A stretch of 64,000 nt of DNA, from positions 10,182,602 to 10,246,601 of the forward strand of contig OZ020257.1 of assembly GCA_963971285.1 (NCBI GenBank), written 5' to 3'. This document shows positions 21,291-36,000 of this stretch, piece by piece. Origin of the DNA: Astropecten irregularis. Its lineage: Eukaryota; Echinodermata; Asteroidea; Paxillosida; Astropectinidae. Under the pieces are notes generated by a model. It ran no database searches. It saw only the letters and a program-made list of their open reading frames with translations, and was not told where the DNA came from. Both the position numbers and the translations under genes were made by a program. The stretch's first letter is position 1. Every line of letters starts with the position of its first letter.

Positions 21291-23925
21291 ACTTAAACAT
21301 GGGCTGCCATAGTCATCTTTTAGTAGCATATCAATGTATCTTAAATGTCATGCCAGTGTTGAAATTACTTTGCCAAGCAAGACCATTGCTGATTGGAATC
21401 AACTGATTGAAAACAAACACATAATGAGAAGAGCAGATTTAATTACTGCAATGTTAGAAGATGATTGGGCCAGACAGAAATGATTGCATAATTTATGGTA
21501 AATAGTCAATGAGAGTTTAGGCTTTGCATGATGACAGATATATTAGGTTTGTGTCAACGGCATTTCAAAATCTTTACAAATTCGTTGATTCTTTAAAGAG
21601 AGCAGTCCATTGAATGTTGACCAATCACCAATCTTTGTTTTTTTTAAGGGAAAACATTGTTCATAACTGATACTGACATTGTGGTACTTGCTACATTCCA
21701 GTAGCATTTTTAAATGTAAAACTTAATGATGGGGTAGTTAAAAAAACCCACTATTTACCAAAGAATTTCAAGTGCTTTGTGGAATATCAATGCAATGGGG
21801 TGTAATTTCATTAGTAATTCTTGTTTTCTTTCACTTTCAAAAGAACAACGGGTAAGCAACTTTGCATTAACATGATCTGATCAAATGAATATCGTCTAGC
21901 TCCCTGAAGGCACTGCAATGATTGTTATGAATAGCTTAACTTAATTGCGGAACCAGACTGTGTATAAATGCCATGAGAAACAATACTTGCTGTAAAAAAA
22001 ATTAAAAACCTGTTTCAAGGGCAAAAGACTGATGAATATAAACCACATCAGTGCCGGCCCTCTGCCATATTGGTAAGTATAATGCGATTAATTGACAGAA
22101 AACCTAGTTCATAAAAAAATACAGACCAAATACAACTGTCACTGATACTAGGCAGTTTCTCATCTGCTTCATGCATATTCAGTTGAGTGTATTCTTTGTC
22201 AAGAGAACCCTGATCGATTGTGTGGATAACATGCATGTTAAGTTGTACTTGTTAGGTACAGTACAGGATTGGTAACATACCCAAACAGAAATGTTCACAG
22301 GTTTGCATATCACTTTCAGGATATGAAGATGGTACTGGTAGAAAAATAGAGCTAAAATATGTCCGCCTGAAATGGTGCATTTATCCAGACATTAGTCAAA
22401 CAAAGACTGGAAAACAGTTTTGATCTCGGGGTAAGATCAAAACTATTCTTTCTGTTTTATAAGAAAAATAGAGTCAGGTTTTCGTCATTTTCACATGACT
22501 CGGATGTCCGATTGAGCTCCAATTTTTACAGGTTTATTTCAATGTACGTGCCGGATTAGGCAAAGTGTGAATGCTGTTCTGTGACCTTTACCAATCATAC
22601 CTTTAATATATTCATGCAGTATGTTTCCATCTTGATTCAATCTATTAAGGGAATACTGATATTGAATGTACAGTTATACCAACCAAGCCAATGCACATAG
22701 TGCACACACATTACAATTATAATCACGACCCAAATAACCAGTTTTGCAAGCCAGTATACACAACATGATATGAGCTGTGCATGCAATACTGGGCAACAGT
22801 AAGGTCTTAATACACCACAATCTGTACATTGATATTTCCCTACCATAAATGGGCAGTGTGCACTGGTATTAATATCCATATGCATGTAACAGATGCACAT
22901 AGTAACTTCAAAATAAATACATAACTATTGCCTTGCAGATGTTAATTATAAGCTTAAGAAAACACATTATTATGATCAAAGCTTTGCTGCATGAGATTTA
23001 ATGCCTGATATATAAGTATGATAAACCAGCAGCCATTTTATGAATGTAGGGGATTTGAAGTCCCTTATTATACATATAGTTAACAATAATACAATGTCAT
23101 AGTTAATCTGTATCAACAATTATATAATGCATGATCCTCTGATATACTGTACATTCATTTTGTTTGTATGCAGTAAGTTTATACACAGTTATGTCCACAA
23201 TCAACTAAACTCCGATGACACAAGATATTTAAGCAAAGTTTGTTCATTGTTAGCAAGTGGACCATTGTCCAATAAGGTGGTATAGATTTGACATACATGT
23301 ATTGTTAAGATTCAGATGAGATTAATGCCTTTCCATTGATTGACATGGGGTAATGATGATTTGAAAACAATCTGATGCAATTAACTGTAGCAGATGGTTG
23401 AAACTAACTGCAATAAAACAGTAAAACTGACAATATAAACAGTACAAGTATGGCACTCTTTTATACTCAGCTTTGGGTCAGAAAACACATTGTTAGTTAC
23501 ACTGCTCTTTTTCTTTTAAAACAGATGCCCAAGGAAAACAAACAGGACAAATCACCATAAACCTTTTAAAATATAGTATGAAAGAATATTCTGAGCAATC
23601 CATCACAAGGAAACATAGACGAACAAACAAAAACAACTTCCGTACTTTAAATCATGGGAAATGACAATCAATCATTATTATATATTACAGATTCCAATGT
23701 GGATAAAAAAAATCAAATAATTGATCATTGCATGGTTCTGTCAGTCTGCCACAGTATGTGTCAATGGTTCTTTCTAGGCCTACGGTGGTTGGACCTTATC
23801 AGCAAATAGGCAGGGTAACATCTGATATCATAACCAGGTCTTTAGGACCTTAATGCACGTGTCTTGATGTCATTCACCCTGGTACAACATCCCTGTTTCG
23901 CCCAATATGGGTTGTAATGGGATTT

Positions 23926-24217
23926 AAGGACTTTTCACAGTATCCAAAATCTCTGGGTTGGAATCGGATCAAACCCCAATTTTTGTTCAACCCTTTTCAC
24001 ACTTGAAAATTTCAACCCCGAGCCGACCCGGGTAGGACGGCCTGGCCATGAAAATCTCATTTTCGCCATGATCTGTGTCATATGAGGTGGTTCATTAAAA
24101 ATGAAGTATGAACGTTGCGTCTCATCGATCCGATTCAATAACCTGCTGGGCTGAACAGGGGTGGATCTGGGTTGGTTTTGACACAGATCAAAAATGAGAT
24201 AGTGTGAAAAGGCCTTA
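23926..24217. mobile_element. TTTTCACACTATC-ended MITE, copy 1
   Basis: Left AAGGACTTTTCACAGTATCC; right GATAGTGTGAAAAGGCCTTA. It shares its ends and the internal TTTTCACACTTGAAAATTTC and CCCGGGTAGGACGGCCTGG-type blocks with the copy at 35773-36095. Confidence 0.75.
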
Positions 24218-26886
24218 TACTACTGAGCACCAAGTCAAACCATCTCCTTTGTCCCTGCTGCTCATCTGGTGATAGGTCCAAAAGGCTCTAGACATTACCA
24301 TCAACTCTAGGACAGATCAACCCCCTAACACCCATCTGGTCTAGACTCTAAGGCTAATCAAGAACAAGATGTTGATAGAACAACTAGTACAGTCCAGTAT
24401 GACCAAGAGGTTGTGTAACATGAGCACATAAGCGACAACTTTACGATCGATGGACTCACTTCATTTTAGTACAATTAAGTTTAAAAAATGGCCTTTGCAG
24501 CAACTCTGAATCATGTACCTCGCTAGTTTTCCAGACAACTGACTGCAAGATGACAAACTCTGAGTTTCAATAGATATACATTTTCTCTATTTCTTTGTGT
24601 GTTTTCCCATTGTTCTTTGGATTTGAATTGAGCTCTTCTGATAAATGTTAAGAGGGCGTGCATAGGTCTTCTAGTTGGCTGTATACCTCCATTCCAGTCA
24701 ACTATTCATCTTCTGTCTTTACATCATTATTTAAATCACTTTGCATCAAATATCTTTCTTTGTGACATCTCTCCAGCCACATTCCTTCAATCAATTCCAT
24801 TCTGTCAATCTGACTTTGTTACCAAGACATTGAGAACTGACTGAAGCAATGCAGTTATAAACCTTGTGAATATAAACAAATAACCATATCAACAAAACAA
24901 ATGAACAAAGGGTTGCAGGAAACATCAAAACAAACTTATTTGCTAATAAACAATAATAGAAATATCACAATTAATACTGTACAATGAGTACCTTGGTCAT
25001 ATATATGTTGCAATCTTATCATTAACATTTGAATTCTACCCATGAGGCCATGTATGGTTTTATCTAATAACACCCAATGCGGTATACACAAAATCATTCC
25101 AATTTCTCTATAAATATATTTCATAGTTATTAATTTTAGAAATCAAATTGATGGCAGGCTTACACTTCATCAAAAAAGAAGAAAAGATTTATTCGTTTAA
25201 AGAAGGCATGACAGATAAGAAAAAGTTAAAAAGTTTTCAAGTACATTCAAATACCTGCACCAAATAAATATCTCGATTTTTATCATTTTGTTGTTATCAT
25301 TTTTATCCAGTCATTTAAAACCTGGGCCACGAAAATTAAGGTAAAGATGTATCAAACCAACAAAACACCAAGTAATGGAAGACATTCATAAAATGAGCAC
25401 ATATAGAGAACGAGAACAAAATTGGCAACTTGCTTTCAATTTTTTTTTATATCATTCTTTTACTGTTTTTTTTTGTTTTTAACGAATAGTTTGGCTTCTT
25501 TTTCAGTTTCAATTTCAAAACAAACAAAATAAAGCATTAAAGAAAATTTGGTGACTAACTAGGGAAAAAACGTTTTGCTTATTATAACAGCTGTAATTTA
25601 TTTTCATCAAATAACCACAAGGGAAACTGACTAAATTTTAAGTCGTTTATTTTCCATGGATTTAGCAACTCACTTCTAACATTTTCATTATCAAACCTCA
25701 CAATCCATGGAAAACCAATTTGTTTGACCAGCCACTGACTCTTACACAGCCTGCGTTTGTTAACGTGTACTTTTTCAAACCTTGTTATTGCCTCTCAAAA
25801 TAATCATTGCATTAATCTCTCAATTGATACAAAAACAGACCAAATAGGAGCTGAATTAACCTCTTCAGCCCTGGTTCCGCTTTTTGCTTTGCTTTTACCG
25901 GCCTATAATAGAGGTCACCTGGCTGGGCCAAACAATGCGGGCACACAGTGGCTGAATACCACTGCACATGATCCCAAATTCCAGACAGACTGTAATCTAT
26001 GCACAAAGCTGTGTTTCAGAACTCATAGATTGCAGTCTGCTTGAAAATGTTAACGTATTCAAATGCAAATCAAGGAGGCAAATGTAGCACAATGAACAGT
26101 TCATTGAACCTCTTGTTCCAGACAGTACCCCCATTCAATGTATAAAGCAGTCATGAATATTCTCATGTCATAAGGTGACCTGCTATAGATGATTTTCGGG
26201 TGGAAGGGGTTATGTGATATATCCTAGTTCAATTATGCTAAGCACATGGTGCCCTATGAGTGTTCACGGTTTTTGAATCTTTGAATGTACTTTTGACAGA
26301 TATCCATAATACTTTATCCATTGTCATTAGAAATATCTGATCACTCACCTTGCAACCATTATAAGCATCACCATGGACAGCAATCATGCTGAGAATAACA
26401 GCTGGCAATATGTTTACAATGATTCAAGTGCTCTGAGTGTCATCAGTGTACACTCAAGTTGTCTGTGTTGAGTCATCTACAGTCCCATATGACAATATAT
26501 GGCTTAACTGGTGTCCATTCTCAAGTGATCAATAATATGGACAAAATAAGGAAAATAGGTTTGATTAAGAACTACATGCTTTCATTTTTCATGATGAACC
26601 TAATGTCTTCCCATCCTGTCCCACCATACATACATACACACATACATACATGGCCTCTGGGTATTTATGTTTAATTCATGTCAGGCTTCACCAATGAATG
26701 CATTTAAGGTCTGCATTCTGGATAGGTGCTGTATCAATATAAATAATGCACATTCTTTTTTATCTCATTTATCTTGCAATAAGCAGATATCATACCGTTA
26801 ATACTGCAGGCAAATAATCCACTGTGGACAGATGATCTCTTGATCTTGTATTATCTGGTGGAGATTACTGGCTTGCAGGCGTTGTT

Positions 26887-27003
26887 CTACGTTGTCATGG
26901 ATCGTTGTCTGGAATTATCATAGGCTGCGATTAGACCCTTAATGTGACCAAGCTTGTCATGAAGTTCCCTCAATCTTGAATCTTTCCTCTGATATTCAGC
27001 ATC
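26887..27003 (-). CDS. ELL: ELL coding exon 11 (residues 565-602) with stop
   Basis: Acceptor CACTCAG|GAT; 38 codons then TAG at 26889-26887. LRELHDKLGHIKGLIAAYD matches human YLHSKLAHIKRLIAEYD, the end of the occludin/ELL domain. Confidence 0.96.
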   Translation of the reverse strand, partial: DAEYQRKDSRLRELHDKLGHIKGLIAAYDNSRQRSMTT

Positions 27004-30000
27004 CTGAGTGAGAGGAATAGGCACAGAGAGGTTGAGTAGAGCATGAAAGGTGTAGGATAGAGGGAGTAGACATAGCAACAGAAAAATAAGACAAACAATG
27101 TCATATAGATGGTAGCATCGTTTTGGTTGCTGGTACTGCTAGCCTTCATCAGGCAACTGAAGAACTTTCTAGGGTCATGTCCTCGACGTGGCTCCAGTGG
27201 TCCGCAAAACAGCATTGTGAACATAGATGCGGACTGCTGGAGCCATGTCGAGGACATACTCCTAGCTATTAACCGCAGGGTGAGGCGTACGATGTACGCT
27301 GGAGTGACCCGCCCACAGTCCGGCATTGTGAACGCGGTCACCGACCAACAGGATGTAACAGACACCACAGCATTCAGTTCTTCAGTTGCCTGATGAAGGC
27401 TAGCAGTACCAGCAGCTGAAATGTCACCAGCAACACGACATCGCGTGACTTTGATAACCCTTTTTTCCTTATCTGTATCCATCGCGATTAATAACCATTT
27501 CCTTTCTATTGATTAAACTTATATCAAAATGAAAAATATCAACAAGCAAAACTCATGCATTTTCCTTTGTCTACAACATTTCTGGAAAAAAAACAATAGC
27601 ATCTGTTCTGCCGTTAAGTAGGTAAGGTGCACAACTGCCAAACACACAGCACAAACGCCAAAGGGTGCTACAGTTTATTTCAATTGTCATTTTTTTTATT
27701 AATGATGATGCAGTTACCACATCCTTTAATGGATTTAAGTAATAGAGAATTTAGCAAAAGGCACAAGGCAAATTATAGCATCATGCTACGTTTCCCACAA
27801 GTTAAAGGCAATATAAAACTTAGGTTTTTGAAATGCAGATTCATGAGCACAAATATCAAGGAATATACAGTAACAGTCATCTGTGAAAATTTCAGTCCCA
27901 TACGATGCCCAGTTTTTGAGAAAACAGTGAAAAACGGCCACAGTATTTTTGAAATCTTTTCAGCATTATTTTTTATCTTTAAAAGATAAAAAAACACATT
28001 TTGTTCACTGGCTTTACTCTTTTTTGGATAAATATCCAGAAATATTTTAACAGTATATTTCTACCATCACCATCTTCATACCCAAATCTGTGAAAATGTT
28101 TGTTTCGGGATTCTACCATAGTAAGATACACGATACACAACCTTAAGCAAAAGGCAAATTATAACATCGTTCTATGTTTCCTAGATGTTACAGCCTTCTC
28201 TTTACAATTCACTAGCATTACATGAAAACGTGTCATCAAAAGGCCAGCAAAAGATGAATGATCAACTGGAAAAAATATTCCATTAAACTCAAGTAACGTA
28301 CATCATGAGAACATGGGAAAAGCAGTGCATACTGATTGTTGCACCATTAAAGTTCACTTTGCAAGGTAGGAAGCTGGAATGATGTGGCATTTGACCTACC
28401 TCCTGAAGTTTGGCATATTCTTCTAACACTTTGTGTTTGATCTGCTGATACTCCAAACTGTCTTCAGATGCTTGGTGGAATTGCTCTCGTAACTTGGTAA
28501 ATTTCAGCTTAAACCTTTCCAAATAGGCATGAAGGTTCTTGTACTCTATATACTCCTTATTGAATATGTCCTTGTAGTGTTGTTTCTGTTCGTGGGAGGT
28601 GATCGATGTAAATTTGCTGCAATGACAAAAAAGTCCATAGATAATTTGATAGTTTCTTGTTCTCTGCAAAGCAAGTACTAAACACAAGAATGGGGATGAT
28701 TTGCACAATTATCAATATCACCACTTCAAATGACGTTGAATTACCATCATAATACACAAATCCCACACACGATTCAGGTAATTGGCCCTGCGGTGTGTAT
28801 ATTATATAAAGAGGGGACGTACAACAACAGTATAGAAAGTGCAGAGCCTAAATTCTTCTGTTCTTATAGAAAAGGCGGGCGGGTACATCGCAGTAATGGT
28901 GGATGGTATGTCTTGCCACTCGATCAGTGTATAATAGTCACCATTATATAACACCTTAGTAGATCCTTGTCATTTGATTGGAGGATTGTATGTCACATGA
29001 TATTTGATAAATAGACCAATTCATGGCTTACGTCACAACCGTTGAAATTTGTTCCACCCACCGTGCATTTTTGGTTCCATCCGATTTGTACCATTGCACG
29101 CCAGGGACTCTAATACGTGATTGGTCAAGCGGCGTTCCATTTATTTGTCACTGCGTGCGCGTGTACGCGTTGGTGTGCAACGCGCGTTACTGTAATAAGA
29201 GCATAAATAGTTTGCCAAGATTTTATGCTTTTTTTTGTCTCGCTAACTCTTAAAATGTTATCCTCCAATCAAAATCAAATGACAAAGATCTACTTAGATG
29301 TTATATAAAACAAATAATGAATGTTTCACATTCGTAGAATGGAAAAAATAATTTCATTCGGTGACAGATGGACTGTTCCATTCCACTCAGCTTCGCCTCG
29401 TGAAATGGAACAGTCCATCTGTCACCTCATGAAATTTTTTTTACCATTCCACTCACAAACATTCATTATTTGTATATCATCAGCCCATTCACTGATTGAT
29501 ACAACACCCCTGGGGCATTACTACAGGCAAGCACAGACAGCAAGTTTGTGTTTTTATCCATGAACTGTCCCGCTGGTTTGATTCTGTAATCCAGTAGGTC
29601 CAAACCAGACTATGTAATTAGATAAGTTGGAAAGCCACCCAAGAATGTCCAACAAAAATGAAGGGCCGCAGAATAGCGTTGAGACTATGTATTCCCTTGT
29701 GTAACTATTAAACATGTAGCGAATTACATTTTTCTTGTAATTCTCTGTTCATTTTCTGTCATAAGTATGATTAGATTAAAAAAGAAAGGAATAACTGAAC
29801 ACGTATGTGTCATTTCTATGTATTTCAAAACTTAAGACTAAAACCAAATTAGCCTCAAAGTCAGGTACAAAAGTGGTTCTCCGTTGTCGGATATAGACTT
29901 CACTATTGCGAAACATCGGTTTGGCTGTTGACGTTTACGGATATTGTCATGTCACACAGTCATAATATCAATCTTATTATATCTTCATCATCTTTACCGA

Positions 30001-33000
30001 TATTCCCCCTTTGTTTTATAAGGTTAATTGCTAGGATAGGCCGCATCCCAAATCTCTGGCTGCGACAACAAATAACACACAGACCTAAGGCAGCCACTAG
30101 CCAGTGACTGCAGCTGTTTCCATAGACTTGTGCGTTATTTGTGATCGCAGCCAGAGATTTGGGACACAGACTATGCCCTAAGTGTTTAGAATCTTACTTT
30201 AGGTAGTCTGGGCCACTGGATGTGGATGATACATCACTGGGTGGTGAGTGTTTCCCAAGAGCCTGCTTGACCTTAGCTTCTATGACTGGATCCTGGCATA
30301 TCATCTCCTCTTTCTCTTGTAGTTTATCAGTATCACTAGGCAGCTGACTTGATACAGTATAGTCTGGTGACTGCTTGGTTGTACTACTGACATCATATTT
30401 GGAAGGCGGGGAACATGATGATGAGGTGCCCTCTGGCATGGGGCTAAGTTTTTTGGTATTGTGGGCGATTCGGGTTTTCTTCGGAGGCTTGAAATCAACG
30501 ACATCTGGCAAGAGGGATCTTTTATGCTGCAAACAGGACAAATAGGGCAATATTCATTATTTTTGATTTGGGTTAGGTAAAATTTCCCCAAACTTGATTG
30601 AAACATTGCTACCAATATTCAGTGGAAATGATTTGCTTTCAATGGAGTAATTTATTTAAATTAAGGCAGGAAAACAAGAAAAAATGAATTGGATCCATGA
30701 TAAAAGTTGAAATTAACATCTAGTATATACTAGATACTTTTATAGGTATTATCATGGACGATGCACCATTGGTATCTCTGCCTTGGTTCCCCAAGATCGT
30801 TCCAAGGCTCGAACCACACTTTTTTCAGCACGGTTGCATCCATATACAGTTGTGGCTCCCAAAGCCAATACCATGTGTGCTACTCTTCTAGCTTTTTCCC
30901 GCGCACGGCTGCACTATGGAACTCTCTACCTACAACCTGTTTCCCCCACTCTTATGACTTGTCCCAGTTTAAGCGTAATGTAAACACACATCTCTCTTCC
31001 TCTTCATTTATTATTAAAAAGCCAAATCCTCTTTGAGTGATCCCCATGTACTGTTTCACAGGTTGCAGCATTGCTGCGAGTATTGATTAAATGATCCTTG
31101 GGATATAGCAGTAAGTGCGCGGTTTCATGGCTTCTGACTGCCAAACAAACAAAGATAATTGACTATTAGGGACACCACCAACGTAGGGCTGGATAGCTCA
31201 GTTGGTAGAGCACCTGTGCGGTATTCAGGAGGTTGCCGGTTCAAATCCCGCTCCAGTCAACTTTTCTTTATTCACTTTTCAATTAATCTATTATGCTAAG
31301 TTTTCTCTTATATTGCCTTTTCTATTTAGCCCTCACCTTGAGTGGCCTTCTGGGCCTTGTGTTAGGCAATTTACATAAACAAAATACACACAAAAAACTA
31401 GGCAAGACCTTACCGATATCGTTGCTTTGAATTTATTAGCAGCAGTTCTTACTGGATCCGACCTGCTGACTGGTTTGACCTTTGTATCATCTTTGACAGG
31501 TTCTCTGGAGATGACCTTCACTGAAGATGGCTTTGATGTTAATTTTGAAGATTTCGATGATGATGATGATGACGTTAGAGAAGGAATGGAGCCGACAGAT
31601 GAGGAATGTTCTTTCATATTTAAACTTCTTAGATTTCTGCAATAAAACAAAAATGATGAGAGGGTTTGTTTAATATCAAAATCTTTGACGCTATCTCATA
31701 ATCCTGATAAACTGCATCTTGTGATATAGCTTTATAACTCATAAAACAATATGATGCTTCACTGTTCCCTGGTGGCAGTTTCATAGAGCTGCTTAAGCAC
31801 AACATTTGATCAAATGTGATGTTTACTGCTTTTGCCTTGTATTCGGCCATTGTTTGCTGAGAATACAGTGTGTAACATTTACAAGGAGTATTGGCTGACA
31901 TACTGATTTTATTTAGCAAGGTTTTAGGTGTAACCAAAATTTGGTGCTTAAGCAGCTGTATGAAATTGGTCCCTGATAGTAACACACGTACGGTTGTATA
32001 GCATTATTCATGAAGAGTTTAAGCTTTCTTATTTCTTCAACATCAACAAGACACTCAGTTTGTACTGCCTTACCACCGATGAATAATAAACAGATTGACA
32101 CCAGCAGTTTCATGTATGGATGTACTTGCTGGTACGAAGATTATGAGTGGTCAGATTGGTAGATAAATAAGCCAATAACAGCTACTAACATGATCGGCAT
32201 GGTAACCCCTTCTTATAGACCGATCCGACAGCACAATATACCCTCCGCCATTACTGCAGTGTCCCTGCCTGCCTTTTGTCCAGCAACAAAAGAATTTACA
32301 TCCGCTGCGCTCTATAATTGCAGGGTGTACGGTCCCGTGATCAGGAGACGTACACTCTGCAATATTGAGTGTGGCGGATATAAATCCTTTCGTTGCCGGA
32401 CAAAAGGCGGGCGAGGGCACTGCAGTAATGGCGGGTGTTTCCTACCTCCATGGTCGCGACGTCATATCGGTGTATAAAACTCTCAAAATGGAAAGTTTGT
32501 ACCCAAAAATATGACATACAGAAAACAAAAACTGTAAGTGAAGTGATGAAAAGTTAAAGGTGTCCTGTCCTACATATATATATATGGCAGGCATGGAACT
32601 CAGACTTAAAAACAAGGAAATTCTTTACAAGACTTTGTGCAGTGATTTTCTATTTTCAATGGCATGAGTGTGATGAGAAAAACCAGGAATGGATCAGCCG
32701 ATCCATTGATCCAAGGAAAGGTTACATGCCTGTTATGGGTTCAATATTGACAAGATTAATATTGCAACTTACTTGCTTAATAACTGTCTATCTACATCGC
32801 TATACAACGGCCAATCTTCATGGACCTCACTGTACAAATGCTTATTCAATGTATAGGCATTCTCTCTTGATAACGTTGCCACCTGGTGAAACAGAAAATC
32901 AAATCATTTCAAATTAAATATGTTTCCATGTAAGAGATTACACACTGTAACTAGGGAATGGTACAAAAATGAAGTATTGGTTTAATACATAAAAGAACCA

Positions 33001-36000
33001 TACACATGCAGAAGCATGCACAGCAGTCCTGGGGCCAATTTCACGGCGCTGCTTAAGCAGTAAGCAAATTCTCGTGCTTAGCATAGCAGACAAATTTGCT
33101 AAGGCGCAAGCGTATTTCACGGCGACCGTTACGCGCCTGCTATGCTTAGCACAGGAAATGTATGCGCGCGCATCTTAAAACGTCGTTTTAGTGCAACTTT
33201 TGGTCGTTATCGTCTGCTACGTGAGATTCTCAGTGAGAGTCGTCTGCTATCACATCACCGTGACAATAATGGCCATGCCAATGAAGAAATCAAACACAAA
33301 TCCTCGCTGTTTTCATCGGCGATAGATATATTGCTTTGGCCACAAAATACGTATTAGAAAAGCATGTAATAGACATCATGTAATGTCCTCCCAAAGGTTC
33401 AAAGCTGACAAACGTAAATTTGCAGCTAATTGAGGGAGAGGTAGGGAGGCTGTAAATGCATGAATCTGAAATTGTCATAGTTGTTAACATAGGACGAATT
33501 ACTAAACCCTATTTGACTTATGGCCTACGTCGACCTCTGAAATATTCCCCATTATACATATTATAATTTATTACATTTTAATAGGCGGTTTCATCTTCGT
33601 TGGGCCGAAGTGGAATAAACGATTTCTTTTATATGATTAGGGCGCCACTTTTTATAACTTTGGTTCTCATTTCTTGTTCACCTTGAGGGAGGGTCGGTCG
33701 GTTGAAAAAAGAAAGAAAAGTTTGGTGGAAAAAAAAACCTGGCTGAATACACAAAAACCTAAAGAAAATGATGTTCATTGTATTCACTGTAATCGCGTTT
33801 GAATATTTTTGTATTATTTCAGTGATACAAAGTATAAAATTGTAGGCCTATTGGCAAACAAAAAAAGAATTCCCAGAATTTTTGGAGAAAAATTTTTTCT
33901 CCAGAAATTCTGGGAATTTTTTTTTTCTTTTCTTTGTTATATTATGCCATTCTGACAGGGTCGGCGCCCAAAATATGGGTCGGTCGGAAATGAGAACCAC
34001 AGTATTAAAAAGGGGCGCCCTTATTTTAAATTTTGGTTAAATGAAGTTCCAGTAATGGAAGTTCTATCTTTTTTCTTTCACACTCGGTGCGGTACTGTCA
34101 GTGTTTGTTTGTAAACATTATGCGGTGTTTGGGTCGAATAACGGTGACCTATGTTCGACCCATAGAAAAAATTGATACAATGTATCAATTTGATACAAAC
34201 ATAATTTTGTGCATGTACTGTATGCAGTACATTTTTTTGCTTAACTACTGCTGCAGTCGGGTCACTTTTGCATGAAGTAATTGAGCTCGACATGACTTGT
34301 CCACCGTGAGATTTTATTTCTACGTTTGTACACATTGTACAATAGGCCTATAATGTTATTAGAATTATTTTGACTCCTGTCCGTCCATGTACTTTTCCAA
34401 CTAACTACAAACTACAAGTGCTGCTGTTGAATGTATCGTGAGTAAAATGTAAAAAGTTTAACGTTAGATAGGCCTAGATAAAAAAAAAACACTATTCAAT
34501 TCCAAAATTTGAAAAAAGTTCATAGGCCTATAATTTCCTTGCCGGGAGCCAACGCCAGCGTGCCCAAGTTACAATGTTTTTAAAGAAATGAATGATAAGG
34601 CTAGGCCTAAATTGCTTTATTCTTGTCATTACCAGTCACTCAGTAAATGGAAACCCTGTTTTCCTCAGCGCTTCCACATCTTGGACTTGGGGATCGGGGA
34701 AATTGATTTGTTTTCGGTCATTGCCGATCAATTGGATCATAGTGAATGATGGCCTTCACGGTTCTACTTCTATCAATAGTCCTCTATGCCGTGGATACAT
34801 GAGGACTATTCTTATAAAGTTATGGTCTGTGTCCCTAGAAAGGCCTAATAATATTAATAGTAATACCACAATATTGCAAAATACGAACTTGTACTAACAA
34901 GTTAGTATTAGTAGTAGTACTTTTTAGTAGTTAGGCTATAGGGTGCAGAGCCGGCCATGCAACGTACGTTCGGTCTGTGAATCCCGGATAACATTACGGC
35001 CACTTTTTATTCAAACATGCCCACATTTTCCTCTCTGTAAACACCTCAACGGGTTTTCCCGATCACGGAATATTCGTCGTGGGAGATTTCGACGTCGTTC
35101 ACGTCGTTTTATACGTCCAAATACCATATTTACATTGTGTTTTTTTACGCGACGAACCAAGATGGCGGATCGTAGCACAAAATACCACCACTTAGCATGC
35201 CAAAAGGCTTGCTAAGTGCTTTAAGCAAAAAACGTCTGCTTACGGTCGCCGTGAAATGGAAAATTTGCTAAGGGGCGGTCGGTTAGCAAAAAACGCGTGC
35301 TTAGCAGCGCCGTGAAATTGGCCCCCGGTCCTAAAAACAATTTGTGGCTATCATGAAAGAACAAACAGACAGCAGTGAAATAATTTGGCTCCACATACAT
35401 TGCTAACTTGTGAGAAACTTGAACTAACTGGAGTGCTATGTTGCTCAATCTGGGCTGGATTTCACAAAGCACTAAGATGAGTTATCACTATCACCATATA
35501 GTGATTTGTATTGTGACATCACACTTAGACTAGCAACAAAGATTGATTCATACTTCAGTCAGTCTTAATACTTCATGAAATCGGCCCCTGACAATTTTAT
35601 CATCACAAAAATTTTGCTCTCTACTGAGAAGGCCAGAATACAGGCCCTCAACACAGCACAGAATTGATGAAACAAATCAATGCTTCTGAACAGTTTGAAG
35701 GGAAAAAATTCCTTCTAGGGAAGTGGAGGGTGGAATTGGACATGAATACATGGGATTGATTGTACAGATGGTAAAGGCATTTTCACACTATCACCTTTTC
35801 CGTCCGTGTTGAAACCAACCCAGATCAAAGAGGCTGGATCAAAAAGACGCTTCAACGACATTACGTTTTTTGTGAACCGGTTCATACGACCTGAATCACG
35901 GCGAAAAATGCAGATTGGAACCAGGTTGAAATCTTCAACCCTGGTCCATACCACGGTTGAATTGATCAGGTTCGGCCGTCCTATCAAGGTTGGCTCGGGG

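Larger units (their letters stand above)
17451..26886. other. Intergenic region and probable ELL 3' flank
   Basis: No host exon recognised over 9.4 kb. It contains GTATCATACTTTGGT-family fragments (18226-18540, 22290-22400), a double palindrome (20131-20500), a CTTAAGCA-type element (21070-21290) and a TIR element (23926-24217). Some of the right part may be ELL 3' UTR. TTTATT (AATAAA on the minus strand) occurs at about 25188, 25597 and 25646, but no cleavage site can be fixed. Confidence 0.5.
27004..28399. other. ELL intron 10
   Basis: Contains the 285-bp foldback at 27129-27413 and a GTATCATACTTTGGT-family copy at about 27885-28135. No other coding signal. Confidence 0.6.
28617..30197. 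other. ELL intron 9
   Basis: Three inverted-repeat blocks occupy much of it (28943-29309, 29309-29473, 30035-30180). A half-copy of the 32.2-kb palindrome lies at about 28840-28930. No coding signal. Confidence 0.6.

Noticed and set aside
31187..31262. Functional tRNA gene (Thr-like anticodon position)
   Set aside because: Position 33 is C, the anticodon stem has a mismatch, and the same head plus tail occurs several times, so it is a SINE.
32323..32589. Coding potential in palindromic ORFs around 32.2-32.5 kb
   Set aside because: Both strands give similar frames because the sequence is palindromic; no homology recognised.
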